Assembly: GCA_024402695.1 (NCBI GenBank) | Contig: JAKSTG010000004.1 | Location: forward strand, 1-64,000 | Source of the DNA: Treponema sp. | GTDB lineage: Bacteria > Spirochaetota > Spirochaetia > Treponematales > Treponemataceae | DNA: 64,000 nucleotides | Direction: 5' to 3' | Part shown: positions 50,316 through 57,523 of the stretch, piece after piece | Layout of the letters: each line of letters begins with the position of its first letter | Position numbering within the stretch: the stretch's first letter is position 1 | The notes under the pieces: model-generated | What the model was told of the DNA's origin: nothing | Database searches by the model: none | What the model saw: the letters and a program-made list of their open reading frames with translations, nothing else | Made by a program: the position numbers and the translations under genes

Positions 50316-51239
50316 ATGACTATTGAAGTTCTGCTCAATCAGTTTTATACGGATCTGCTTCTTGTAAAAAGAGACAGTGAAGAAACTGCGGCAACCTATA
50401 AAGAATCAGCATCCTTGTTCCTGAACTGGTGTTCTTCGGAAGAAAAAAAACTTAGGGATATTACAGTTCAGGATCTGATGTACTTCCTTTTGAGCCGCCG
50501 TTCTGGCGGTGCTTCTGAACTTACCCTTGCAAAAGACATTTCCGGACTCAGATCTCTGGGCGAATTTCTTGTCAGAAAAAATTACTGGGAAGAAAATGTT
50601 TCCCTTGAGTTGGACCGTCCAAAAGTTGCCCGTGCCATTCCTCGTGTCCTGACTCTTGAACAAGTGGATAAACTTCTTTCAGTAATTGATACCTCCACAC
50701 CAATCGGAAAAAGAGACGACGCTCTATTTGAGCTGATTTATTCCTGTGGACTTCGAATAAGTGAAGCTTCAACTTTAAAAGTTGCCAATGTTCATCTGAA
50801 TGAAAAAATCCTTCTGGTTCATGGAAAAGGGGACAAAGAAAGGATTGTTCCTTTTGGCGGCAAAGCGTATGATAAGCTTGTAGTGTATCTTGATGAGGCA
50901 AGACCTGTTCTGGCGGGGAATAAAATGTCGGAAGAAGTGTTCCTGAATTACAAAGGGGATGCGATTACACGAAAGGGAATCTGGAAAAAATTTCAGGAAC
51001 TGGAAGCCTTGAGTGGAGTGAACGCAAAGGTGCATACTCTGCGCCATTCCTTTGCTACTCATCTTCTTCAGGGCGGAGCAGACCTTCGTTCAGTTCAGGA
51101 ACTTCTGGGACACTCGAATCTTGCAACAACACAAATCTACACTCACGTTGATGATACTCAGCTTAAAGCTAGTCACGATAAATATTTTCCAGGCCACAAG
51201 TCGCGGAATAATTCTACAGAAATTGAGGAAGAAAAATGA
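50316..51239 (+). CDS. xerC: Xer-type tyrosine recombinase
   Basis: A 307-residue tyrosine recombinase of the XerC/XerD type. The catalytic set is complete: Arg147 in CGLRISE, Lys171, His240 and Arg243 in HTLRHSFATHLL, His266 in LLGHSN and the nucleophile Tyr275 in IYTHV. Xer proteins resolve chromosome dimers at dif. The gene lies 22 bp after ftsZ and shares a four-base overlap with ybeY. It could be XerC, XerD or a single XerH-like protein; a second xer gene is not in view. Confidence 0.88.
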   Translation: MTIEVLLNQFYTDLLLVKRDSEETAATYKESASLFLNWCSSEEKKLRDITVQDLMYFLLSRRSGGASELTLAKDISGLRSLGEFLVRKNYWEENVSLELDRPKVARAIPRVLTLEQVDKLLSVIDTSTPIGKRDDALFELIYSCGLRISEASTLKVANVHLNEKILLVHGKGDKERIVPFGGKAYDKLVVYLDEARPVLAGNKMSEEVFLNYKGDAITRKGIWKKFQELEALSGVNAKVHTLRHSFATHLLQGGADLRSVQELLGHSNLATTQIYTHVDDTQLKASHDKYFPGHKSRNNSTEIEEEK

Positions 51240-51712
51240 ACAGAGTTTTCGTAAGCATGATGGATGATATGGCAGCACCAGCCTGGTTCAATAATGTTGA
51301 GCCTTACGTTGGTGAACTTATGAAAGAGCTTGGTTACGACAGGGAAGAAATCTCCATCCTTTTTTGCAATGACGACATGATTCATGCTCTGAACAAACAG
51401 TACCGTCAGATTGATTCTGCCACTGATGTTCTTTCTTTTGAAAACGGCGAAGAATATTCCGATGAAGAAGGCAGCTGGAAAAGCATGGGTGACATTGTAA
51501 TAAGTCTGGATACAGTTCCAGTGAATGTAAAATATTTTGAGACTGATGAAAACACAGAAATGAAACGTCTGCTCCTGCATGGACTTCTGCACCTGAACGG
51601 AATGGATCACGGCGAAGAACATATTGAAAAAGACGTGGAACCTGAAGGAGAAATGCTTGTTCTTCAGGAAAATCTTCTTAAGAAATTCACTGATTATAAA
51701 CTCATAAAATAA
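51236..51712 (+). CDS. ybeY: Endoribonuclease YbeY (rRNA maturation factor)
   Basis: A 158-residue YbeY. The zinc-binding signature is HGLLHLNGMDH near the C terminus, with NKQYRQIDSATDVLSFEN and MGDIVISLDTV before it. It processes 16S rRNA ends and takes part in ribosome quality control. Start overlaps the xer stop by ATGA. The length is typical. Confidence 0.95.
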   Translation: MNRVFVSMMDDMAAPAWFNNVEPYVGELMKELGYDREEISILFCNDDMIHALNKQYRQIDSATDVLSFENGEEYSDEEGSWKSMGDIVISLDTVPVNVKYFETDENTEMKRLLLHGLLHLNGMDHGEEHIEKDVEPEGEMLVLQENLLKKFTDYKLIK

Positions 51713-51795
51713 TCGATTTAGAGGGTAGGGAAATACCCCTAGACTATTGCACAAGTCATTAATTCTCAGCAGAATACTACAAGACAGGAAAAACC

Positions 51796-52599
51796 ATGAA
51801 GAAATTAAATGCAATTAGATCAGATAAAATCTGGGGTTATGAACTCTGGATTGCCTCAACTCATCCTAACGGACTTCAGAAAGAATTCCAGGAAGACTGC
51901 CAGGGAGACCATCCTCTGCTGGTTAAAGTAATCCAGGCAAACGACACTCTTTCTATTCAGGTTCATCCTGATGATGCCCTTGCCGTGGAACTGGAAGGTG
52001 AAGGTAACCGTGGAAAGACTGAGTGCTGGTATGTTCTTGATGCCGCACCAGACGCAAAACTTGTTTACGGCATGAAGGATGATTATCCAAGCGAAGTTCT
52101 TGCAAAAGCCATTACCGAAACAAAACTTGAAGACTACCTTGAATTCGTAAACGTAAAGAAAGGGGATTTTGTATTCATTCCTGCTGGTACCGTTCACGCA
52201 ATCGGTGCCGGACTTCGCCTTATGGAAGTTCAGCAGAGCTGTGATTTGACATACCGTCTTTATGACTGGGGCCGCGGACGTGAAGTTCACATTGAAAAAG
52301 GTCTTAAAGTAATCAAAAGCGAAGAAATGATTCCTGTGGCACCTTTCGGAAAAGACTTTGAGTGCCAGTATTTCCGCCTGGAAAAAATTGATGTAAACGG
52401 TGAATGGTCTTACACCTGTCCAAACCGCCCAAAACCTGAAGGAGTGGAGCTTCTTTATATTATCAGTTCCGAAGACCTTACCGCCTGTAGCGAAAAGGAC
52501 ACAATTTCGGTTTCTGCCGAAGACATTCTTTCCGTTCTGCCTGGCGAAACTGTTAAAATGACCGGAAAAGCCGAAATTATGCGCATTATCGCAAAATAA
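51796..52599 (+). CDS. manA: Mannose-6-phosphate isomerase, class I
   Basis: A 267-residue type I phosphomannose isomerase that interconverts mannose 6-phosphate and fructose 6-phosphate. The zinc-site segments are SIQVHPDDA and FIPAGTVHAIGAG, with EVQQSCDLTYRLYDWGR in between the cupin halves. It is the short bacterial form without a helical insert. ACAGGA supplies a weak ribosome-binding site. A hairpin without a T-run lies in the 83-bp gap after ybeY, so manA may be on the same or a separate transcript. Confidence 0.93.
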   Translation: MKKLNAIRSDKIWGYELWIASTHPNGLQKEFQEDCQGDHPLLVKVIQANDTLSIQVHPDDALAVELEGEGNRGKTECWYVLDAAPDAKLVYGMKDDYPSEVLAKAITETKLEDYLEFVNVKKGDFVFIPAGTVHAIGAGLRLMEVQQSCDLTYRLYDWGRGREVHIEKGLKVIKSEEMIPVAPFGKDFECQYFRLEKIDVNGEWSYTCPNRPKPEGVELLYIISSEDLTACSEKDTISVSAEDILSVLPGETVKMTGKAEIMRIIAK

Positions 52600-52629
52600 A
52601 AAAACTTTTAAAAAAGACTTGTTTACCAC

Positions 52630-52658
52630 TTGAACAAAGTCTTAGAAAAGTGTATATT
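52630..52658 (+). promoter_or_regulatory. Promoter of tRNA-Pro
   Basis: TTGAAC (52630-52635) and TATATT (52653-52658) are separated by 17 bp, 12 bp before the tRNA. Confidence 0.7.
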
Positions 52659-52670
52659 TGTATTCACTTA

Positions 52671-52743
52671 CGGGATGTAGCGCAGCTGGTAGCGCGTCTG
52701 GTTTGGGACCAGGATGTCGCAGGTTCGAATCCTGTCATCCCGA
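52671..52743 (+). tRNA. tRNA-Pro (anticodon TGG)
   Basis: A full cloverleaf can be drawn. The acceptor stem is CGGGATG / CATCCCG with discriminator A. The D-arm begins GCGC, the anticodon arm is TCTGG / CCAGG with loop TTTGGGA, and the T-arm is CAGG-TTCGAAT-CCTG. The anticodon is TGG at 52704-52706, followed by G37 as usual for proline. CCA is not encoded. A 19-bp stretch at its 3' end recurs 212 bp downstream. Confidence 0.97.
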
Positions 52744-52746
52744 CGA

Positions 52747-52778
52747 AGGACTTAGTTTTAGGACTAAGTCCTTTTTTT
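52747..52778 (+). terminator. Terminator of tRNA-Pro
   Basis: Stem GGACTTAG / CTAAGTCC with a short loop, followed by eight Ts. Confidence 0.88.
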
Positions 52779-52959
52779 TATTTAACATTGAATTTTAAAG
52801 ATCTAGTCCAGGATTCGAACGGTTTTATGCGCGTAAAAATGCGATGAAGGAGCATTTTTGCGAAAAGGCGCCAAGGAGGGCGCCGACAGCAGAAAACAGC
52901 GGGCTGGAAGGAGCGGGAGGAGTCCGCGACTGGAAGCCGAATCCTGTCATCCCGACAAA

Positions 52960-52991
52960 AAGCTTTCACTAAAACGGTGGAAGCTTTTTTT
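52960..52991 (+). terminator. Terminator-like hairpin of the second tRNA-tail unit
   Basis: AAGCTTTCAC / GGTGGAAGCTT with loop TAAAAC, a small mismatch, and seven Ts. It sits where the terminator of a second tRNA would sit. Confidence 0.7.
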
Positions 52992-53076
52992 ATTTAACAA
53001 AGCAAAAAAAACAAAGAAAATACAGGATTCGAACGGTTTCCTGTGCGTAAAAAGCGATGGATAATCTACAACAAAA

Positions 53077-53107
53077 AAAGCCCCGCTGCAGCGCAACGGG
53101 GCTTTTT
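53077..53107. terminator. Bidirectional terminator before the small gene
   Basis: Stem AAAAGCCCCG / CGGGGCTTTT with A-run and T-run on the two sides. On the minus strand it ends the peptidase and small-gene transcript. Confidence 0.85.
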
Positions 53108-53122
53108 CTCTTTATAAAAAGT

Positions 53123-53347
53123 TTACTTGCTTGAAAAAAGCTTGTCGATTGATTTGTTTACTTCACCTTGTTCTTTAGGGAAGTTCTCATCAAGGAATTC
53201 GAAGCACTGAACGGCAGCACGCTGAGCGTGTTCGTACCAGATGGAATAGAGTTCCGGTTTTACTTCATCACCTGGAAATGGTGCTCCCTGAATATCGGAA
53301 ACCAGTTCGCGAAGCATTTTAACACATTCTTTAGTTTTTTTGTCCAT
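53123..53347 (-). CDS. Small acidic protein of unknown function
   Basis: A 74-residue soluble protein, mostly helical and acidic (KTKECVKMLRELVSDI, SIWYEHAQRAAVQCFEFLDENF). No family is recognised. The ATG at 53347 has GGAG 7 bp upstream; an in-frame TTG two codons earlier is less likely. It follows the M16C peptidase gene by 34 bp on the same strand and may be cotranscribed with it. Confidence 0.65.
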   Translation of the reverse strand: MDKKTKECVKMLRELVSDIQGAPFPGDEVKPELYSIWYEHAQRAAVQCFEFLDENFPKEQGEVNKSIDKLFSSK

Positions 53348-53381
53348 AAGCAAACTCCAGTAGTTTCTTTATTATCTCCAA

Positions 53382-56381
53382 TTATATAGGCAATTTAAGA
53401 ATATTTCCACTATAATCGGATTTTTTGTTGCACATCATGGCACGGGCAGCCTGGCCTTTCTGTGAAACCACATTGTCGTAAAGACGTTTAGCGGCCTTTT
53501 TAAGGTCTTCCGGTGTGTTTTTAAGCACCAGTTCAAGGGCTTTATCCACCTGTTCCTGTGTCTGGGCAAAAAGAAGCCTGTTGCAGAGAGTGTTGCCAAG
53601 ATTCTGAGGAGTTCTTGGCATGGCAAAACTTGAATAGATGGAAATGATTGCACATTCTGTTTCATCCAGGGTGAAATCATGTTCTGAAGTTTCTTTCATG
53701 GCTTCCTCAAAAAGCGGGAAGCTGCCGGAAGGATCAGGATCGCGGTAAGTTGTTATTACGCCGTATTTGTCTGCCGCATCACAGTTGATTGAAGCGCCGT
53801 AGCAACCGTGAACGGTTCTGAGTTTTTCCCAGAAAGGATGTGTGTTAATCCATTCGCAGAGGGTACTTTCGGCAGCAAATTCCTGTGTGCAGGAACCTGC
53901 GTTGTCAAAAGCCAGGGCAGAATATCCAACCTGAGTGTCTGCAGGAATAACGTTGAGCTTTGTGTTATCCATTTTCCAGATGATTTTATTCAGTTCTTCA
54001 ACAGGCACTTTTTCTGCCGGTTTCAAAGGTTTAAGTTCAGCCTTCTTGATAAATTCTGGAAGCAGTTTTTCTGCGTGGGCCATAGAATCCTTGTCTGTGA
54101 CAATGCGAATCATGGCTCCCGAGTCTCTGAGGGTCTGGAACATCTTTTCGAATTTCTTGAGGAGCTTACCGGCATCTTTTTCTTTGTATTCGATTCCGCG
54201 TTTTACCTGGGTAATTCCATAGAAAAGTTCCTGGATTGCGGCTTCGCGGCTTCCGTCCAGCTTTGCACGTTTTGCACAGAAGTTAATTCCGCTTGAAACT
54301 ACAGCTGATTTTCTGTCGTTGTTGCATTCACGGATAAGAGTCTTCATGCGGGCTTTATCGGTGAAATTTACTCCGGTAATGATGTCGGAAAGGAGATCAA
54401 TTCCTTCTTCCAGTCTGTCATCAAGGATTTTCATTGTGTAGAAAATCCATTCGCGTCCGATGAAGTTCTGGCTTCCGTATTCTTTTATGAAGGCCTTTGC
54501 CATAGGATTGTCGCGGACTGTTCCGCACATGCCATCAGTTGAAACATCACCTGCAATCTTGTTTGCTTCGAGAATACATTTGTCCCAGGCTTTGCCTTTC
54601 CATCCAAGGTCCAGAAGGGAATCGCTGAAGAGAGGCAGGTCAATGAGTTCCTCTGCATTGAATCTGTCGGCAGGGAAGTAAACCGAGAAGTAGAGGATTC
54701 CGTTTGTAGGCTGAACGGCTTTCTGGAAAGTGATTCCGTCAACAGTCTTGATTTCAGGAAGAACCGGTTTGAAGTCTACAGGCAGTTCTGAAATCTCCAG
54801 GCGCTTAAGGCATTTAAGGGCTTCTTCTGAATCAGGAGTTTCCTGATATTTGTGCAGAATATCCAGCTCTTCTTTCAGAGCTTTCTTGTCCATAGTTTTT
54901 TCTGCTTCTTCAATGATCTTAGCTTCTAGTCCCATTCTTTCTTCAAGATATTTTTCTGAAGGTTCAACAGTAACGAAAACCCTTCCGTTGTCATTTATGA
55001 AATATTTTTTCATAAGTGATTTGAAGTAGTTTGGATTTTCCTTAAGCTCTTTCTTTACCTTTGCGAAAGACTGGATTGGTGTAAGCTGGTCTGCAGGATG
55101 ATAGCCATAGTTCCAGCCTTCCATTACCTTGTTCATAAGCTCCATGGCTTTAGGTCCGTTGTAACGGTTTTCTTCGCGCAGGGCAAAATCGATTGTCATT
55201 ACGGCGGCATCAATTTCATCCTGAGTAATGCCTCTTTCGTAGATTTCCTTAAGAGTCTTTTCAATAAAAGCCGGAACTTTCTTTGTGTTTTCTTTTTCTA
55301 CGCCGATAAGACCAAGGCAGTAGAATCCCATGCGTTCTTCTGTAATTTCGCCACAGTAAGCATCTTCCCCAAGACCTGATTCTTTAAGGGCTTTTGTGAT
55401 TGGTGCCGATTCAGAACCGTAGAGAGTTTCCATAAGGAAATATTTTTCCATTTCAGGTTTTCCTGAATAGATACAGAGCCCCGCAAAGGAACCGTCAGGT
55501 CCTGATTTTGGTCCCAGGTAATGATATTCACCGGAGAATTTGTAGTCCGGTGTGATTTTTGTAAGTTTTCTGATTTCCGGTCGGACTACAGGAACTTCAG
55601 AATTGAAGTTTGGATGATCGCCTTTGAAACCATATTTTGCTTCCAGGCGAGGAATGTAGTTTTCGGCCAGGTAGTCCAGCTGCTTTTCGGTCGGAATGTT
55701 TCCGCAGATGAAGAAAAGACAGTTGTCCGGAGAATAGTATCTTTTGTGGAAATCAAGGAAGTCTTCGTAAGTGAAGGTGGGGATTTCCAGAGGATCTCCG
55801 CCTGATTCATATTCATAGGTTGTGCCTTTGAACATGGTCTTTGTAAGGTGTCCGTAAACTGAGCGGTAAAAGTTTGAGAAAGCACCTTTCATTTCGTTGT
55901 AAACAACCCCCTGGATCGAGGTCTTGTTGTTTTCGTCCAGTTCGAAGCGGTGGGCTTCCTGCATGAAAGTTGTTTTTGCCAGTTTAGGGAAGAAAACTGC
56001 ATCTGCGTAATAATCCATAAGAATGAAATACTGTTTTTCAATCTGGCTTGCGGCAGGGTAGCAGGTTTTGTCGGGATAAGTCAGGGCGTTGAAGAAAGTA
56101 GTAACGCTTCTGCTTTCCGCTGTAATAAATGGTTCTTTAAGGGGGAAGTTTTCAGATCCGCAGAGGACTGAATGTTCAAGAATATGAGGAGCCCCTTTGG
56201 AATTTGAAACCGGAGTTCTGAAACAGAAGGCAAAAAGGTTTTCCGGATCTTCGTTCTGAAGATGGAAAACTTCAAGTCCGGTGGTTCTGTGGCGGAGCCA
56301 GATGCCTTTGCATTTGTAATCAATTACGTCAGTAACATCAATTACTTTGAAATCTTTGTATAAATCACCTTTTTTAAGCAT
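53382..56381 (-). CDS. M16C metallopeptidase (PreP/presequence-protease type)
   Basis: A 999-residue zinc peptidase of the insulinase clan. The inverted zinc motif is HILEH (about residue 67), with the third ligand Glu in VVYNEMKGAFS, and the Tyr/Arg pair is expected in the C-terminal half. Length and segments such as FHKRYYSPDNCLFFICGNI match the single-chain PreP family that degrades peptides inside a closed chamber. The bacterial role is probably removal of signal peptides or short unfolded peptides. The start codon follows an extended -10 (TGG-TATAAT) by 6 bp and lacks a ribosome-binding site. Confidence 0.93.
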   Translation of the reverse strand: MLKKGDLYKDFKVIDVTDVIDYKCKGIWLRHRTTGLEVFHLQNEDPENLFAFCFRTPVSNSKGAPHILEHSVLCGSENFPLKEPFITAESRSVTTFFNALTYPDKTCYPAASQIEKQYFILMDYYADAVFFPKLAKTTFMQEAHRFELDENNKTSIQGVVYNEMKGAFSNFYRSVYGHLTKTMFKGTTYEYESGGDPLEIPTFTYEDFLDFHKRYYSPDNCLFFICGNIPTEKQLDYLAENYIPRLEAKYGFKGDHPNFNSEVPVVRPEIRKLTKITPDYKFSGEYHYLGPKSGPDGSFAGLCIYSGKPEMEKYFLMETLYGSESAPITKALKESGLGEDAYCGEITEERMGFYCLGLIGVEKENTKKVPAFIEKTLKEIYERGITQDEIDAAVMTIDFALREENRYNGPKAMELMNKVMEGWNYGYHPADQLTPIQSFAKVKKELKENPNYFKSLMKKYFINDNGRVFVTVEPSEKYLEERMGLEAKIIEEAEKTMDKKALKEELDILHKYQETPDSEEALKCLKRLEISELPVDFKPVLPEIKTVDGITFQKAVQPTNGILYFSVYFPADRFNAEELIDLPLFSDSLLDLGWKGKAWDKCILEANKIAGDVSTDGMCGTVRDNPMAKAFIKEYGSQNFIGREWIFYTMKILDDRLEEGIDLLSDIITGVNFTDKARMKTLIRECNNDRKSAVVSSGINFCAKRAKLDGSREAAIQELFYGITQVKRGIEYKEKDAGKLLKKFEKMFQTLRDSGAMIRIVTDKDSMAHAEKLLPEFIKKAELKPLKPAEKVPVEELNKIIWKMDNTKLNVIPADTQVGYSALAFDNAGSCTQEFAAESTLCEWINTHPFWEKLRTVHGCYGASINCDAADKYGVITTYRDPDPSGSFPLFEEAMKETSEHDFTLDETECAIISIYSSFAMPRTPQNLGNTLCNRLLFAQTQEQVDKALELVLKNTPEDLKKAAKRLYDNVVSQKGQAARAMMCNKKSDYSGNILKLPI

Positions 56382-56387
56382 ACTTCT

Positions 56388-56396
56388 ATTATACCA
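56388..56396 (-). promoter_or_regulatory. Extended -10 promoter of the M16C peptidase gene
   Basis: On the minus strand TGG-TATAAT ends 6 bp before the ATG. No clear -35 box is needed for an extended -10 promoter. The predicted transcript is leaderless. Confidence 0.55.
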
Positions 56397-56440
56397 TAAA
56401 AAATCCGAATAATCCCTTAAAGAATTACTTAATTTCTTGC

Positions 56441-56468
56441 TTGTTTTTTACTTAAACTTATATATAAT
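56441..56468 (+). promoter_or_regulatory. Promoter of the LacI-family gene
   Basis: TTGTTT (56441-56446) and a perfect TATAAT (56463-56468) with 16 bp between. The ATG at 56475 follows after 6 bp with no Shine-Dalgarno. Confidence 0.6.
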
Positions 56469-56474
56469 TAAAGT

Positions 56475-57482
56475 ATGGAAAAAAGAGAAAAAGTCAGACT
56501 TTCTGATATTGCCGAAAGACTCAATATCAGTACAGTTACTGTTTCCAAGGCACTTTCCAACAAAGAAGGTGTAGGGGACGAATTAAGAAAAAAAATCAAA
56601 GACCTTGCCGAAGAAATGGGCTACCATGTAAAAAAATCTGGGGACAACGGAAAATCAATCACCGGAAATATCGGAATTCTTATTCCTTCACGTTTTTTCG
56701 CTCCAAGTTCTTCTTTCTATTGGGATCTTTTTAATAAACTTTCTTCTGAACTTCTTACCCGCAATTACTATGCCATCATGGAACTGCTTTCTGCAGATGA
56801 CGAAACAGACCTGACTCTTCCACGCATGCTCCAGGACAACAAGGTTGACGGCCTTATTATTCTGGGACAGGTAAGCAACGAATATCTTGATTTCATCAAC
56901 AACTCATATGAAAAATTTATCCTTTTGGATTTCTACACAAACAAAATGAACCTGGACGGAGTTTCAGATGATAACTTCTACTGTTCATATCTCCTTACAA
57001 GTTATGTAATCTCCAAAGGACACAGAAGCCTGCGCTTTGTAGGAAACTTTGAATCAACTTCTTCAATCCGTGACCGCTTCATGGGCTTCGCAAAAGCACT
57101 TATGGAAAACGGAATTGATGTTTCAAAGAATGATATCATTAACGACCGTGACGAACGTGGTTTCGCCGTGCCTCTTGTTATTCCGGAACCAATGCCGGAC
57201 GCCTTCATCTGTAACTGTGACGAAACCGCAGCTTTGATGATCCAGGCTCTCATCGAAAAAGGTTATAAGGTCCCAGAAGATGTTTCTGTAACAGGTTTCG
57301 ATAACTTCCTGGCAACAAACAAAACTCCGGTTCCACTTACAACTGTTTCTATCCGCACAGAAGATACAGCCCGTGTTGCTGCCGAACTGATCATCAACAA
57401 GGTTACAGGCCAGCCATACATTAAGGGTCGTCACCTGATCAGCGGAAGTCTTGTAATCCGCGATTCTGTAAAAGAAAAATAA
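56475..57482 (+). CDS. LacI-family transcriptional regulator
   Basis: A 335-residue regulator. The N-terminal HTH and hinge read VRLSDIAERLNISTVTVSKALSNKEGV, and the rest is a periplasmic-binding-protein-like effector domain (DGLIILGQVS, PDAFICNCDETAALM, VSVTGFDNF, PLTTVSI). Such proteins repress sugar-use genes until a sugar binds. Its targets are not obvious; the neighbouring clpB and peptidase genes are not typical partners, and no operator palindrome was recognised nearby. A leaderless start is predicted. Confidence 0.9.
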   Translation: MEKREKVRLSDIAERLNISTVTVSKALSNKEGVGDELRKKIKDLAEEMGYHVKKSGDNGKSITGNIGILIPSRFFAPSSSFYWDLFNKLSSELLTRNYYAIMELLSADDETDLTLPRMLQDNKVDGLIILGQVSNEYLDFINNSYEKFILLDFYTNKMNLDGVSDDNFYCSYLLTSYVISKGHRSLRFVGNFESTSSIRDRFMGFAKALMENGIDVSKNDIINDRDERGFAVPLVIPEPMPDAFICNCDETAALMIQALIEKGYKVPEDVSVTGFDNFLATNKTPVPLTTVSIRTEDTARVAAELIINKVTGQPYIKGRHLISGSLVIRDSVKEK

Positions 57483-57488
57483 TTCAAC

Positions 57489-57517
57489 TTGTCGATTTCT
57501 TATTTCCTTATTAAATT
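57489..57517 (+). promoter_or_regulatory. Promoter of clpB
   Basis: TTGTCG (57489-57494) and TAAATT (57512-57517) separated by 17 bp. The ATG at 57524 follows after 6 bp. No CIRCE element (TTAGCACTC / GAGTGCTAA) is present in the 41-bp gap. Confidence 0.55.
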
Positions 57518-57523
57518 TTTGAT

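Larger units (their letters stand above)
52726..53060 (+). repeat. Duplicated tRNA-Pro 3'-end unit and gene-free region
   Basis: Two successive units of about 212 bp share one order of parts: the tRNA 3' end CGAATCCTGTCATCCCGAC (52726-52744 and 52938-52956), a terminator hairpin with T-run, the sequence TTTATTTAACA, and then CAGGATTCGAACGGTTT (52809-52825 and 53023-53039) with a following TGCGYGTAAAAA-like stretch. The hairpins differ in sequence. Between the units lies a GC-rich block (52855-52937) with the palindrome GGCGCC twice. No protein-coding gene is supported from 52744 to 53122. Confidence 0.8.

Noticed and set aside
52726-52956. Prophage or genomic island flanked by att sites in tRNA-Pro
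   Set aside because: Only about 212 bp separate the 19-bp repeats, with no integrase or cargo; it is kept as a remnant or duplication instead.
52857-52956. A second tRNA gene
   Set aside because: Only the T-arm and acceptor 3' strand are present; no D-arm, anticodon arm or matching 5' acceptor strand exists upstream.
57483-57523. CIRCE heat-shock operator before clpB
   Set aside because: The 41-bp gap lacks the 9-bp inverted repeat.
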